In this document: piece after piece, positions 15,066 through 22,703 of the stretch
Position numbering within the stretch: the stretch's first letter is position 1
How the letters are laid out: every line of letters starts with the position of its first letter
Assembly (NCBI GenBank): GCA_025360685.1
Contig: JANYBR010000069.1
Coordinates: 1-22,847, forward strand
Reading direction: 5' to 3'
Length of the DNA stretch: 22,847 nt
Origin: Pseudomonadota bacterium
GTDB taxonomy: Bacteria; Pseudomonadota; Alphaproteobacteria; Micropepsales; Micropepsaceae
Position numbers and translations under genes: made by a program
The notes under the pieces: generated by a model
Databases searched by the model: none
Told to the model about the DNA's origin: nothing
The model's input: the letters and a program-made list of their open reading frames with translations, nothing else

Positions 15066-16205
15066 ATGTTTGATCGCCTCAGCGGCGCAGCACTGGCCTT
15101 GATCGCGGGCTTCGGCCTGGTCTCCGCACAAGCCGAAATCTCCACCACCGCCAACCATGCGCTGCTGATGGATGCACAGTCCGGAGAAGTGCTCTGGCAG
15201 AAGGACGCCTTCACGCCGATGCCGCCGGCGTCGATGAGCAAGCTGATGACGATCGAGCTGCTGTTCCAGCGGATCAAAGACGGCCGCATCAAGCTGACCG
15301 ACACATTCCCGGTTTCCGAGCGCGCCTGGCGCGAGCGCGCGGGCTCCGAGTGTTTTGTGAACGTTGGTGATCGCATGAGCGCAGAGAGCCTGATCCAGTG
15401 CATCATCATCGTCTCGGGCAATGATTCGTGCATCGTAGTCGCTGAGGCGCTCGGCGGCACCGTCGACGGGTTCGTCACGATGATGAACGCGCGCGCGCGC
15501 GAGCTTGGGCTCAAGCAGTCGCACTTCGTCAATCCTGACGGACTCCCCGATCCGCCGGGACAGATGATGTCGGCTTACGATCTGGCGCTGCTGACGCGGC
15601 ACATCATCTATGACTTCCCCGGCCTGTATCACTATTTCGGCGAGAAGGACTTCATCTGGAGCAACATCCACCAGCCCAACCGCAATCCGCTTCTGTTCAA
15701 CACGCCGGGCGCAGACGGCCTCAAGACCGGACACATCGATGCCTCCGGTTTCGGCCTGGTGGGTTCGGCCATCCGTGATGGACGACGCGTCATACTCGTC
15801 GCCAACGGACTTGGCTCCGAAAAAGAGCGCGCCGAGGAAGGCGCGCGCCTGATCGAGATCGGGTTCCGCGAATTCCGGCGCTACGATCTGTTCAAGCCGG
15901 GTGACGGAATCGCCGATGCAGCGGTGTTCGGCGGCAGCGAGCAGTCCGTACCGCTCACCGTGAAGGAGCCGGTCAACATCACGTTGCAGGTCGACTCGCG
16001 GCCCGGCATGAAGGTATCTGTCCACTATTCGGCTCCATTGCGTGCGCCTATTGCGCAGGGCCAGCGGGTGGGGACCCTGATGGTCACCGCTCCCGACTTC
16101 CCGGGCATGACAGTGCCGCTCTATGCGGCACACGATGTTTCCCAGACCGGAATATTCGGCCGCATGATGCTGGGAATACGCGCACTGTTCGGCGGCAAAA
16201 AGTGA
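15066..16205 (+). CDS. D-alanyl-D-alanine carboxypeptidase (PBP5/6-type, S11 family)
   Basis: Trims the terminal D-Ala of peptidoglycan stem peptides in the periplasm. The 379-residue protein has a signal peptide ending near SAQAE (about residue 23). It carries the three penicillin-binding motifs: SMSK (S56-K59), SGN (117-119) and KTG (220-222). The C-terminal beta-rich PBP5 domain (about 280-350) is followed by FGRMMLGIRALFGGKK, which fits the amphipathic membrane-anchoring helix of this class. AGGAG precedes the ATG. The stop overlaps the tmk start by 4 nt (GTGA), tying cell-wall and replication genes into one transcript. Often annotated dacA/dacC/dacF; the letter cannot be decided here. 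Confidence 0.93.
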   Translation: MFDRLSGAALALIAGFGLVSAQAEISTTANHALLMDAQSGEVLWQKDAFTPMPPASMSKLMTIELLFQRIKDGRIKLTDTFPVSERAWRERAGSECFVNVGDRMSAESLIQCIIIVSGNDSCIVVAEALGGTVDGFVTMMNARARELGLKQSHFVNPDGLPDPPGQMMSAYDLALLTRHIIYDFPGLYHYFGEKDFIWSNIHQPNRNPLLFNTPGADGLKTGHIDASGFGLVGSAIRDGRRVILVANGLGSEKERAEEGARLIEIGFREFRRYDLFKPGDGIADAAVFGGSEQSVPLTVKEPVNITLQVDSRPGMKVSVHYSAPLRAPIAQGQRVGTLMVTAPDFPGMTVPLYAAHDVSQTGIFGRMMLGIRALFGGKK

Positions 16206-16834
16206 AATCTCCCGCGCGCTTCATCACGCTCGAGGGCGGGGAGGGCGCGGGAAAATCCACGCAGGCAAAGAAACTTGCGGCAGCACTCAAGAGACGCGGC
16301 ATTTCTTCGATCGGCACCCGCGAACCTGGCGGCTCGCCGGGGGCCGAGGAAATCCGCAACCTCATCGTCCATGGCGAGCCGGGCCGCTGGGATACACTGA
16401 CAGAGACGCTGCTCATCTTCGCGGCCCGCGCCGATCATGTGGTCCGTACGATCAAGCCGGCACTGGCCGCGAGAAAATGGGTGATCTGCGATCGCTTCAT
16501 CGATTCCACCTTCGCTTATCAGGGTGCAGGACGCGGCCTGGCGCGTGAGACCATCCGCAGGATGGAAGCGATCGTGCTCGACGATTTTCGTCCCGACCTG
16601 ACGCTGATCCTGGACCTGCCGGTCGAGACCGGACTGGCGCGCGCTTCGGGTCGCGGGCAGGGTGCGGCCCGCTTCGAAAATTTCGATGTCGAGTTTCATG
16701 AGCGGCTACGGCAGGCGTTTCTGGCCATTGCCCGGCGCTCCCGCGAGCGCTGCGTCGTGATCGATGCCAGCGCCAACGCCGAAGCCGTTGCCGAGGCCAT
16801 CTGGAAGACGGTGGCCAAACGGTTCAAGCTCTGA
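16202..16834 (+). CDS. tmk: Thymidylate kinase
   Basis: Phosphorylates dTMP to dTDP in dTTP synthesis. The 210-residue product has the P-loop EGGEGAGKST (11-20), the EPGGSPGAEEIR segment (41-52), the DRFIDSTFAYQGAGRG motif (97-112) that binds dTMP, and a LID region GRGQGAARFE (150-159). Length and motifs are normal for the bacterial enzyme. It uses a GTG start overlapping the carboxypeptidase stop by 4 nt, so translation is probably coupled. holB follows after a 2-nt gap. Confidence 0.96.
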   Translation: MKSPARFITLEGGEGAGKSTQAKKLAAALKRRGISSIGTREPGGSPGAEEIRNLIVHGEPGRWDTLTETLLIFAARADHVVRTIKPALAARKWVICDRFIDSTFAYQGAGRGLARETIRRMEAIVLDDFRPDLTLILDLPVETGLARASGRGQGAARFENFDVEFHERLRQAFLAIARRSRERCVVIDASANAEAVAEAIWKTVAKRFKL

Positions 16835-16836
16835 CC

Positions 16837-17889
16837 ATGGCCAAGCGCGCGCGCAGCGAGGAAATACCGGAAACCGATCGCATTCAAGGTTTTGCCCACC
16901 CGCGCGAGACCATAAGACTGGTCGGCCAGGACGTTGCGCTTGCGCGAGTCTCGCGCGCGATCCGCAGCGGACGGCCGCCCCAGGCCTGGCTGCTTTGCGG
17001 TCCGCCGGGTGTTGGGAAGGCAACGCTCGCCTATCGCATGGCGCGTTATCTGCTGGTGCACGGCGCCACGGGCGAGGGCGCCGAAGATCTCTCCGTGCCG
17101 GAGAAAAATTCCACGGCGCTGCAGGTTGCTGCGGGCTCTCATCCAGGTCTCCTTATTCTGAAGCGAGGTCTCAATCCTGAGACCGGCAAGCTGATGAATG
17201 TGCTTTCGGTCGGCGAGATCCGGCGGCTGGCCGGATTCTTCGGCATGACTTCGGGCGCCGGTGGCTGGCGCGTGGCGATCATCGACACGGCCGACGATAT
17301 GAACGACAACGCCGCCAATGCGCTGCTGAAGATGCTCGAGGAGCCGCCGTCGCGCGCCATGTTGATCGTGCTGAGCAACGTTCCGGGCAGGCTGCTGCCG
17401 ACGATCCGGTCGCGCTGCCAGAAGGTCGCCTTGCAGCCACTCGATAACGCGATCGTCGAACGGGAATTGTCGCGCCTCTTGCCGGATACCGGCGCCCAGG
17501 ATCGCGCCTCCTTGGCGCGGATGTCGGGTGGATCGATTGGAATGGCGCTCCAGCTGGCGGAAGGCGACGGCGTTGCCCTGGCCGGCGAGGCCGATCGTTT
17601 GTTGGACAATACTTCGATCCCGGATGTGGCCGCGATCCTTTCGCTGGGAGACAAGATCGGCCGCATGACCGACGGTTTGGATTCGTTCGGGGCATTCCTG
17701 GTGCAGGCGCTGGCCGGACGCATTCGTGCACGCGCGGGCAGTGCCAATCTTGGTCCGTGGGTTGAATGTCTTGGTAAGCTTGAAGCCAGTTTTCGGCGAT
17801 CCTCTGCGCTGTATCTCGAGCCGCGGCAGACCGTGCTGAACGCGGCGCGCGCGCTGGCCGCAACGTCGCGGCGCGCCGGGGCTTTGTGA
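16837..17889 (+). CDS. holB: DNA polymerase III, delta' subunit
   Basis: A clamp-loader subunit of the replicative polymerase, a AAA+ protein of 350 residues. It has GPPGVGKAT (55-63) and the family segment ADDMNDNAANALLKMLEEPP (about 150-170). LSNVPGRLLPTIRSRCQ provides sensor 1 and the SRC motif. The Zn-binding cysteines found near the P-loop in many delta'/gamma proteins are not seen, and the N-terminal extension of about 20 residues is common in alphaproteobacteria. The gene starts 2 nt after tmk and its stop overlaps the tatD start by 1 nt (TGATG). The tmk-holB pair is widely conserved. Confidence 0.93.
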   Translation: MAKRARSEEIPETDRIQGFAHPRETIRLVGQDVALARVSRAIRSGRPPQAWLLCGPPGVGKATLAYRMARYLLVHGATGEGAEDLSVPEKNSTALQVAAGSHPGLLILKRGLNPETGKLMNVLSVGEIRRLAGFFGMTSGAGGWRVAIIDTADDMNDNAANALLKMLEEPPSRAMLIVLSNVPGRLLPTIRSRCQKVALQPLDNAIVERELSRLLPDTGAQDRASLARMSGGSIGMALQLAEGDGVALAGEADRLLDNTSIPDVAAILSLGDKIGRMTDGLDSFGAFLVQALAGRIRARAGSANLGPWVECLGKLEASFRRSSALYLEPRQTVLNAARALAATSRRAGAL

Positions 17890-18671
17890 TGCTTGTGGAT
17901 TCGCATTGTCATCTCGACTTTCCCGAATTTGCGCCCGAACTCGACGCCGTCGTCAGCCGCGCGCGCGACGCCGGCGTAGGTGTCTGCGTCAGCATCGGCA
18001 CCCGCATGGACGGTTTTGCACGCGTACGCGAAATTGCGGACCGCTTCGCCAACGTGTGGTGCTCTGTCGGCATCCATCCGCACGAGGCAGAGAAGGAACT
18101 GCTCGATACGCCAGAGGCTCTTGTCGAGGCGGCTCGCCATCCCAAGGTCGTAGGCATCGGCGAGACCGGACTCGACTATTACTACGAACACAGTCCGCGC
18201 CCGCAGCAGATCGCCAATTTCCGCGTCCATATCGAAGCCGCGCGGCAAACCGGCCTGCCGCTGATCGTCCACACCCGCGACGCCGACGATGATACGATCA
18301 AAGTCCTGCGCGAAGAGATGGCAGCGCAGCCGTTCACCGGGCTGATCCACTGCTTCACGGGCACCAAGCGTCTTGCCGAAGCGGCGCTCGAACTTGGCCT
18401 CTACATCTCGGTCTCGGGTATCGCCACGTTCAAGAAATCCGATGCACTTCGCGCCGTGCTGAAAGACGTGCCGCTGGACCGGCTGTTGGTCGAGACCGAT
18501 GCACCCTACCTTGCGCCCATGCCGCATCGGGGCAAGCGTAACGAACCGGCGTTCGTCAGGCACACCGCCGCCGCGCTCGCCGGACTGAAGGGCGTCGGCC
18601 CGCAGGAGCTGGAAGACGCCACGACGGCCAATTTCTTCCGCCTGTTCACCAAAGTCGTGCCGCCGTCGTGA
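17889..18671 (+). CDS. TatD-family metal-dependent deoxyribonuclease/hydrolase
   Basis: A TIM-barrel metal hydrolase of 260 residues. Metal ligands and motifs in order are DSHCHLDF (H6, H8), GETGLDYYYE, VHTRDADDD, IHCFTGTK and ETDAPYLAP. Members are 3'-5' exonucleases or act on other phosphoesters. The ATG at 17889 is preferred over a GTG three bases earlier; both overlap the holB stop. Its own stop overlaps the MBL gene by 4 nt. In many alphaproteobacteria metG lies between holB and this gene; here it does not. Sometimes annotated tatD or ycfH. Confidence 0.92.
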   Translation: MLVDSHCHLDFPEFAPELDAVVSRARDAGVGVCVSIGTRMDGFARVREIADRFANVWCSVGIHPHEAEKELLDTPEALVEAARHPKVVGIGETGLDYYYEHSPRPQQIANFRVHIEAARQTGLPLIVHTRDADDDTIKVLREEMAAQPFTGLIHCFTGTKRLAEAALELGLYISVSGIATFKKSDALRAVLKDVPLDRLLVETDAPYLAPMPHRGKRNEPAFVRHTAAALAGLKGVGPQELEDATTANFFRLFTKVVPPS

Positions 18672-19492
18672 GCGACCGCCTTGAAATCACCATTCTGGGC
18701 TGCGGCTCCTCAGGCGGCGTGCCGCGCATCGGCGGCCCCGGCGGAGCGGGCTATTGGGGTGCCTGCGATCCGTCGAACGCTCGCAACCGGCGCCGGCGCT
18801 GTTCCATCCTGGTCCAGCGCAAATCCGACGCCGGCACCAGCACCGTGCTGGTCGACACATCGCCGGACATGCGCGAGCAGCTGATCGACGCGCGCATCTC
18901 CGCGCTCGACGCCGTACTCATCACCCACGATCATGCCGACCAGCTGCATGGCCTGGACGATCTGCGCATGGTCGCGATGAACATGCGCAAGCGGATCGAC
19001 GTCTACAGCGATGCCGCAACTTTCGCCGGCGTGATGGCGCGCTTCGGCTACTGCTTCGTGCAGCCGGCGGGCAGCGACTATCCGCCGATCCTGAATGCGC
19101 ACCAGATCCCCGAGCCGTTCGAGCCGTTCGCGTTGGCCGGGGCAGGGGGCGACATCCCGGTCGAGGCCTTCAGCATGACCCACGGCAAGATCGAATCGCT
19201 CGGCTATCGTTTCGGATCGATCGCCTATTCCAGCGATGTGGACCATCTCGACGACAAGGCGTTCGCGGCCCTGAAGGACGTCGACTGCTGGATTGTCGAT
19301 GCGCTGCGCTACACCCCGCATCCCAGCCATTCCCATGTGGCCCGGACTTTGGAGTGGATCGAACGCGTAAAACCAAGGCGTGCCATTCTCACGAACCTGC
19401 ACACCGACCTGGACTATGAGACGCTGCGGCGCGAGCTGCCGCCGGGAGTCGAGCCCGCCTTTGACGGCATGGTCCTCACAGCGGGCCTCTGA
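18668..19492 (+). CDS. MBL-fold metallohydrolase (PhnP-like)
   Basis: A 274-residue metallo-beta-lactamase-fold hydrolase related to PhnP-type phosphodiesterases. The N-terminal LGCGSSGGVPRIGG (10-23) and the metal motif THDHADQLHGLDDLR (86-100) are clear. The Gln at 92 stands where PhnP-like enzymes usually have His (HxHxDH). Cys34 and Cys45 lie in the region where PhnP binds an extra zinc. Later segments SMTHGKIESLGYRF and DALRYTPHPSHSH supply further His residues. A GTG start overlaps the tatD stop by 4 nt, so it is the last gene of the rlpA-to-MBL run. The substrate is unknown. Confidence 0.88.
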   Translation: MSDRLEITILGCGSSGGVPRIGGPGGAGYWGACDPSNARNRRRRCSILVQRKSDAGTSTVLVDTSPDMREQLIDARISALDAVLITHDHADQLHGLDDLRMVAMNMRKRIDVYSDAATFAGVMARFGYCFVQPAGSDYPPILNAHQIPEPFEPFALAGAGGDIPVEAFSMTHGKIESLGYRFGSIAYSSDVDHLDDKAFAALKDVDCWIVDALRYTPHPSHSHVARTLEWIERVKPRRAILTNLHTDLDYETLRRELPPGVEPAFDGMVLTAGL

Positions 19493-19616
19493 CGCCGCGG
19501 CGCAAACCTGTCCGCAATCTATCCAAAGCGTAATCTTCGCCTGATTGTCTCGCCTGGACTCTGGCGCAAGAATGTTTGTGTGACTCTGTAAGCGACATCA
19601 GAAGGGGCCTTCCATC

Positions 19617-19856
19617 ATGAAAACCCTCGCAGTCATTTTTGTCATAGCCGCCGGTCTTGCAGTTTTCTCGCCCGCCGAGGCGCGCTTTGGATGCGGCATC
19701 GGTTGGCATCCCGGTCCGCTTGGACATTGCGTGCGCAACGCCGATACCGTCGTGATCGCTCCGAGGGCGGGCATCGTGGCGGTTGCTCCGGTCGTCGGCC
19801 GCGTTTGTCCGATCGGCTGGCACCTTGGACCGCTGGGTCATTGCCGCCGCAACTAG
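19617..19856 (+). CDS. Small secreted protein with two Cys/Gly/His repeats
   Basis: A 79-residue protein with a signal peptide (MKTLAVIFVIAAGLAVFSPA, then EA). The mature part of about 57 residues consists of two near-identical motifs, CGIGWHPGPLGHCVRN (26-41) and CPIGWHLGPLGHCRRN (64-79), joined by a Val/Ala-rich linker. Each has a CX11C pair (C26/C38 and C64/C76) and two His, which could support disulfides or metal binding. It resembles small GWHxGPxGHC proteins common in Bradyrhizobium-like alphaproteobacteria, whose function is not established. AAGGGGCC lies before the ATG. It stands alone 124 nt after the MBL gene and was probably never part of that operon. Confidence 0.75.
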   Translation: MKTLAVIFVIAAGLAVFSPAEARFGCGIGWHPGPLGHCVRNADTVVIAPRAGIVAVAPVVGRVCPIGWHLGPLGHCRRN

Positions 19857-20347
19857 CCAGCTGATGCAGACAAGTTGGATCGCTATTCGATGCCGGCGCG
19901 CCATGCGCCGGGATGGTCGGTCAGGTTTTTCCTAATTTGCCTGCGCTGGCCGGACGGATTGCGCGCCTCGATCGCGACGACCAATTTCAAAACCAAGTTC
20001 GCTGTCCAAACCGCCCAGACGAAAGCAACGAGCGGGGAGTTCCGCGTCGCTGCCTGCGCACTTGTGGGGATTTAGTGCAATTGGTGATTTGACCGTCACG
20101 GTTCAAGAGAACCCTGGAAAAATCTCGCTGCCGGTGTCCAAGTAAATATAACGCCGTATCGATAGCGGTGGCGCGATCGCGGCGGCCAAGTCTATGGCGA
20201 TCATCGGGCACGCCCAATCGCCCCAATATTTCCCATAATATTACTTATACGATAATCGGAATGATGCCCGGAAAAAGGAGCCCTGGCACCGCGCTCCTGC
20301 GAAACCGCCGCTTTGCACCTGCCCCGACCTGCGTGTAGTCAACGGCC
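19857..20347. other. Gene-poor intergenic stretch (about 490 bp)
   Basis: No convincing coding region on either strand: the short open frames here lack family features and ribosome binding sites. It contains a GC-rich hairpin-forming segment near 19890-19910 (GCCGGCGCGCCATGCGCCGG). From about 20140 to 20260 there is a more AT-rich patch including CATAATATTACTTATACGAT, plausible as promoter DNA for mazG. No repeat, tRNA or known RNA motif was recognised. Confidence 0.5.
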
Positions 20348-21145
20348 ATGGCCAAGCCCAGCCGAGACATCGCCGACCTGCTCGAAATCATGCGACGTCT
20401 GCGCGATCCGGACCGGGGCTGCCCGTGGGACGTCGAACAGACGTTCGAGACCATCGCGCCTTACACGATCGAGGAAGCCTATGAGGTCGCAGGCGCTATC
20501 GAGGACAAGGACTGGCCGGGCCTGAAGGATGAACTGGGCGACCTGCTGCTTCAGACCGTCTATCACGCGCGCATGGCCGAGGAAGCCGGCCTCTTCGCCT
20601 TCGGCGATGTTATCGAAGCCATCACAGGCAAGATGATCGCGCGCCATCCGCACGTTTTCGGCGAAGGTGCCGCTGTGGCCGACGCCGCAACACAGACGGT
20701 GGCCTGGGAAGATCACAAGCGGCGCAAGCGCGCGGCCAAGCCGCAAAAGGCTGGCCTGCTCGACGATGTGTCGCGCGCCCTGCCCGCGCTGCTGCGTGCG
20801 GAAAAGCTTCAGAAGCGGCTTGCAAGCGTCGGGTTCGATTGGAATTCCGCCGAACGCGTGCTGGAAAAGGTCGCCGAGGAAGCCGGCGAGATCGTTGCGG
20901 CGCGTGAGGCAGGTGCATCCCAGGCCGAGCTCGAAGGCGAAGTCGGTGACCTGCTGTTCGTCATCGCCAACCTGGCGCGGCACCTCAAGGTTGATCCCGA
21001 GGCGGCGCTGCGCGCGACGAATGCGAAGGTCATGCGGCGCTGGGCGTGGATTGAAACCGAGCTCAAGTCCCAGGGCCGCATGGCGCCCGAGACATCGCTC
21101 GAGGAGCTGGAAGCGCTTTGGCTCGAAGCGAAGACGAAGGCTTGA
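20348..21145 (+). CDS. mazG: Nucleoside triphosphate pyrophosphohydrolase MazG
   Basis: A housecleaning enzyme that hydrolyses (d)NTPs to monophosphates and pyrophosphate. The 265-residue protein has the usual two MazG domains. The first carries CPWDVEQTFETIAPYTIEEA followed by the acidic pattern DELGDLLLQTVYHA and RHPHVFGE. The second (about 155-240) has a parallel EEAGEIVAA and GEVGDLLFVIANLARHL. Length is normal for the long form. No clear Shine-Dalgarno sequence precedes the ATG (GTAGTCAACGGCC), so initiation may be leaderless or weak. It converges on hflX, which is its common neighbour in alphaproteobacteria, with a palindromic element between. Confidence 0.94.
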   Translation: MAKPSRDIADLLEIMRRLRDPDRGCPWDVEQTFETIAPYTIEEAYEVAGAIEDKDWPGLKDELGDLLLQTVYHARMAEEAGLFAFGDVIEAITGKMIARHPHVFGEGAAVADAATQTVAWEDHKRRKRAAKPQKAGLLDDVSRALPALLRAEKLQKRLASVGFDWNSAERVLEKVAEEAGEIVAAREAGASQAELEGEVGDLLFVIANLARHLKVDPEAALRATNAKVMRRWAWIETELKSQGRMAPETSLEELEALWLEAKTKA

Positions 21146-21173
21146 ATCTTTGTCCGTGCTGCTTTTCTCAAAT

Positions 21174-21306
21174 TGTCATGGCCCGCCGGAGTGCGGGCCA
21201 CCCAGTTGATGAGAGATTCTCTGTCGGAAGAATTGGTCTGAGACCTTTCTTGCGATGTTCCGGTCCCGCGTCACCTGGGTGGCCCGCACTCCGGCGGGCC
21301 ATGACA
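21174..21306. repeat. 133-bp palindromic element (32-bp inverted arms, MITE/REP-pair-like)
   Basis: The segment 21174-21205 is the exact reverse complement of 21275-21306, a perfect 32-bp inverted repeat around a 69-nt centre. Each arm also contains its own hairpin, TGGCCCGC-N6-GCGGGCCA (21179-21200 and 21280-21301). The element can therefore fold as two small hairpins or one long stem. It fills the gap between the convergent mazG and hflX genes. It looks like a mobile palindromic repeat of the REP-doublet or MITE kind and may also act as a two-way terminator. No flanking target duplication is obvious and it encodes nothing. Confidence 0.85.
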
Positions 21307-21363
21307 TGAATAAGTAAGTTTTAGAGTACGTCGCAACATCCACAGGCAAATGAACTCCCCGCT

Positions 21364-22647
21364 CTAGCCCGCTGATTTGGTTAGAACATTGGTGGAGAAA
21401 CGGCTGGAAAATCTGTCCACATCCTGTGGATTGATCGCCAGAGTCAGCTCCACGCCCTTCGCCTTGTCGCTGCGTTTGAGCACCTGCGCATGGCGATAGA
21501 CCCAGGCGAGCCCTTCGCCGTCGGCGTGTGGCAACATCAGGCGGAAGCGGATGTTGGCACCCGTCAACTCTTCCTCGAAACGCGTCAGCAACTTGTCCAG
21601 TCCATCGCCAGTGACAGCGGAAGCCGCGATGGGTCCATCCGGCCGACCGTTGGCGAGCAGCAGTCCCGAGCGGACGTCCGGCGCCAGCAGGTCGATCTTG
21701 TTCAGCACCTCGACGAACGGGCGATCCACTCCCGCCTCGATGCCCAGCTCGTGCAGAACCTTCAGTACGTCGACTTTCTGGGCGCTGCTCTCGGCATGCG
21801 AGGCGTCGCGGACGTGGACGATGATGTCGGCTTCCAGAACTTCCTCGAGCGTGGCGCGGAACGCGGCGACCAGTTCGACGGGCAGATCGGCGATGAAGCC
21901 GACCGTGTCCGAAAGGATCGCCTTCGTGCCCTTCGGAAGCTTGAGACCGCGCATCGTCGGATCGAGCGTCGCGAACAACAGATCCTTCGCCATGACATCG
22001 GAGGCGGTCAGCTTGTTGAACAAGGTCGACTTGCCCGCATTGGTGTAGCCGACCAGTGCGATCACCGGAAACGGCACGCGCCTGCGCGCTTGGCGCTGAA
22101 TGCCGCGCGTGCGTTTGACGCCTTCGAGCTCGCGCCGGATCTTGGCGAGCCGTTCGCCGATCAGGCGACGGTCGGTTTCGATCTGCGTTTCGCCCGGACC
22201 ACCGAGAAAGCCGAAGCCGCCACGTTGCCGCTCAAGGTGCGTCCAGCTGCGCACCAGCCGGCTGCGTTGATAGGTCAGGTGCGCGAACTCGACCTGTAGC
22301 CGCCCTTCCCGCGTGCGCGCCCGCTCGCCGAAAATTTCCAGAATGAGTGCCGTGCGGTCGAGCACCTTCGTGCTCCAGGCTTTTTCCAGATTGCGTTGCT
22401 GCACCGGCGAGAGCTGGGCGTTGACGATGATCACTTCCGGTTCGAACGCCCGCGCGTCGCCCGCGATCTCGTCGACCTTGCCGCTTCCGATCAACGTTGC
22501 CGGAGTGGGGTGAACCAAGGGAACGATTTTCGAGGCGACGACTTTGAGGCCTATCGCAGCGGTTAGCCCGATCGCCTCCGCAAGCCGCATCTCCGCATCG
22601 CGGTCGATGCGCGCCCCTGCGGCGCGCGCCTTGGGCTCCACATGCAC
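21364..22647 (-). CDS. hflX: GTPase HflX (5' end uncertain)
   Basis: A ribosome-associated GTPase that splits or rescues stalled ribosomes. It has an N-terminal nucleotide-binding domain, then the HflX signature GGPGETQIETDRRL. The G-domain follows: GYTNAGKSTLFNKL (P-loop), TLDPTMRG, DTVGFIADLP and NKIDL. The C-terminal region runs to the TAG at 21364. The first in-frame NTG after hfq is the GTG at 22647, but family-like sequence (DSTLTAIVVHVEPKA) begins about eight codons earlier. The next in-frame start (22842) would overlap hfq by 139 nt. A well-placed ATG at 22685, 18 nt after the hfq stop, is out of frame by two bases within a GC-repeat. The body of the gene is intact. Confidence 0.9.
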   Translation of the reverse strand: MHVEPKARAAGARIDRDAEMRLAEAIGLTAAIGLKVVASKIVPLVHPTPATLIGSGKVDEIAGDARAFEPEVIIVNAQLSPVQQRNLEKAWSTKVLDRTALILEIFGERARTREGRLQVEFAHLTYQRSRLVRSWTHLERQRGGFGFLGGPGETQIETDRRLIGERLAKIRRELEGVKRTRGIQRQARRRVPFPVIALVGYTNAGKSTLFNKLTASDVMAKDLLFATLDPTMRGLKLPKGTKAILSDTVGFIADLPVELVAAFRATLEEVLEADIIVHVRDASHAESSAQKVDVLKVLHELGIEAGVDRPFVEVLNKIDLLAPDVRSGLLLANGRPDGPIAASAVTGDGLDKLLTRFEEELTGANIRFRLMLPHADGEGLAWVYRHAQVLKRSDKAKGVELTLAINPQDVDRFSSRFSTNVLTKSAG

Positions 22648-22703
22648 GACGATCGCCGTGAGTGTCGAATCGCGCGCGCCGTCATGGCCGCGAGGTTTCT
22701 TCT

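Noticed and set aside
14910..16133. 407-codon open frame on the minus strand
   Set aside because: Antisense to the rlpA end and the carboxypeptidase gene; Arg/His-rich shadow translation without motifs.
17139..18563. 474-codon open frame on the minus strand
   Set aside because: It lies antisense to holB and tatD, which have clear motifs; composition is that of a GC-rich shadow frame and no domain is recognisable.
19875..20226. Short open frames in the gap before mazG on both strands
   Set aside because: Unusual composition, no family features and no Shine-Dalgarno sequences; treated as noncoding.
20284..20301. Second possible sigma-54 element before mazG (TGGCACC...)
   Set aside because: The -24 half looks right but the TTGC half is absent at the required spacing.
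20310..20347. TTGCAC-N17-TAGTCA as a promoter for mazG
   Set aside because: Spacing fits but the -10 match is poor and it would place the transcript start at or next to the ATG; too weak to list as a feature.
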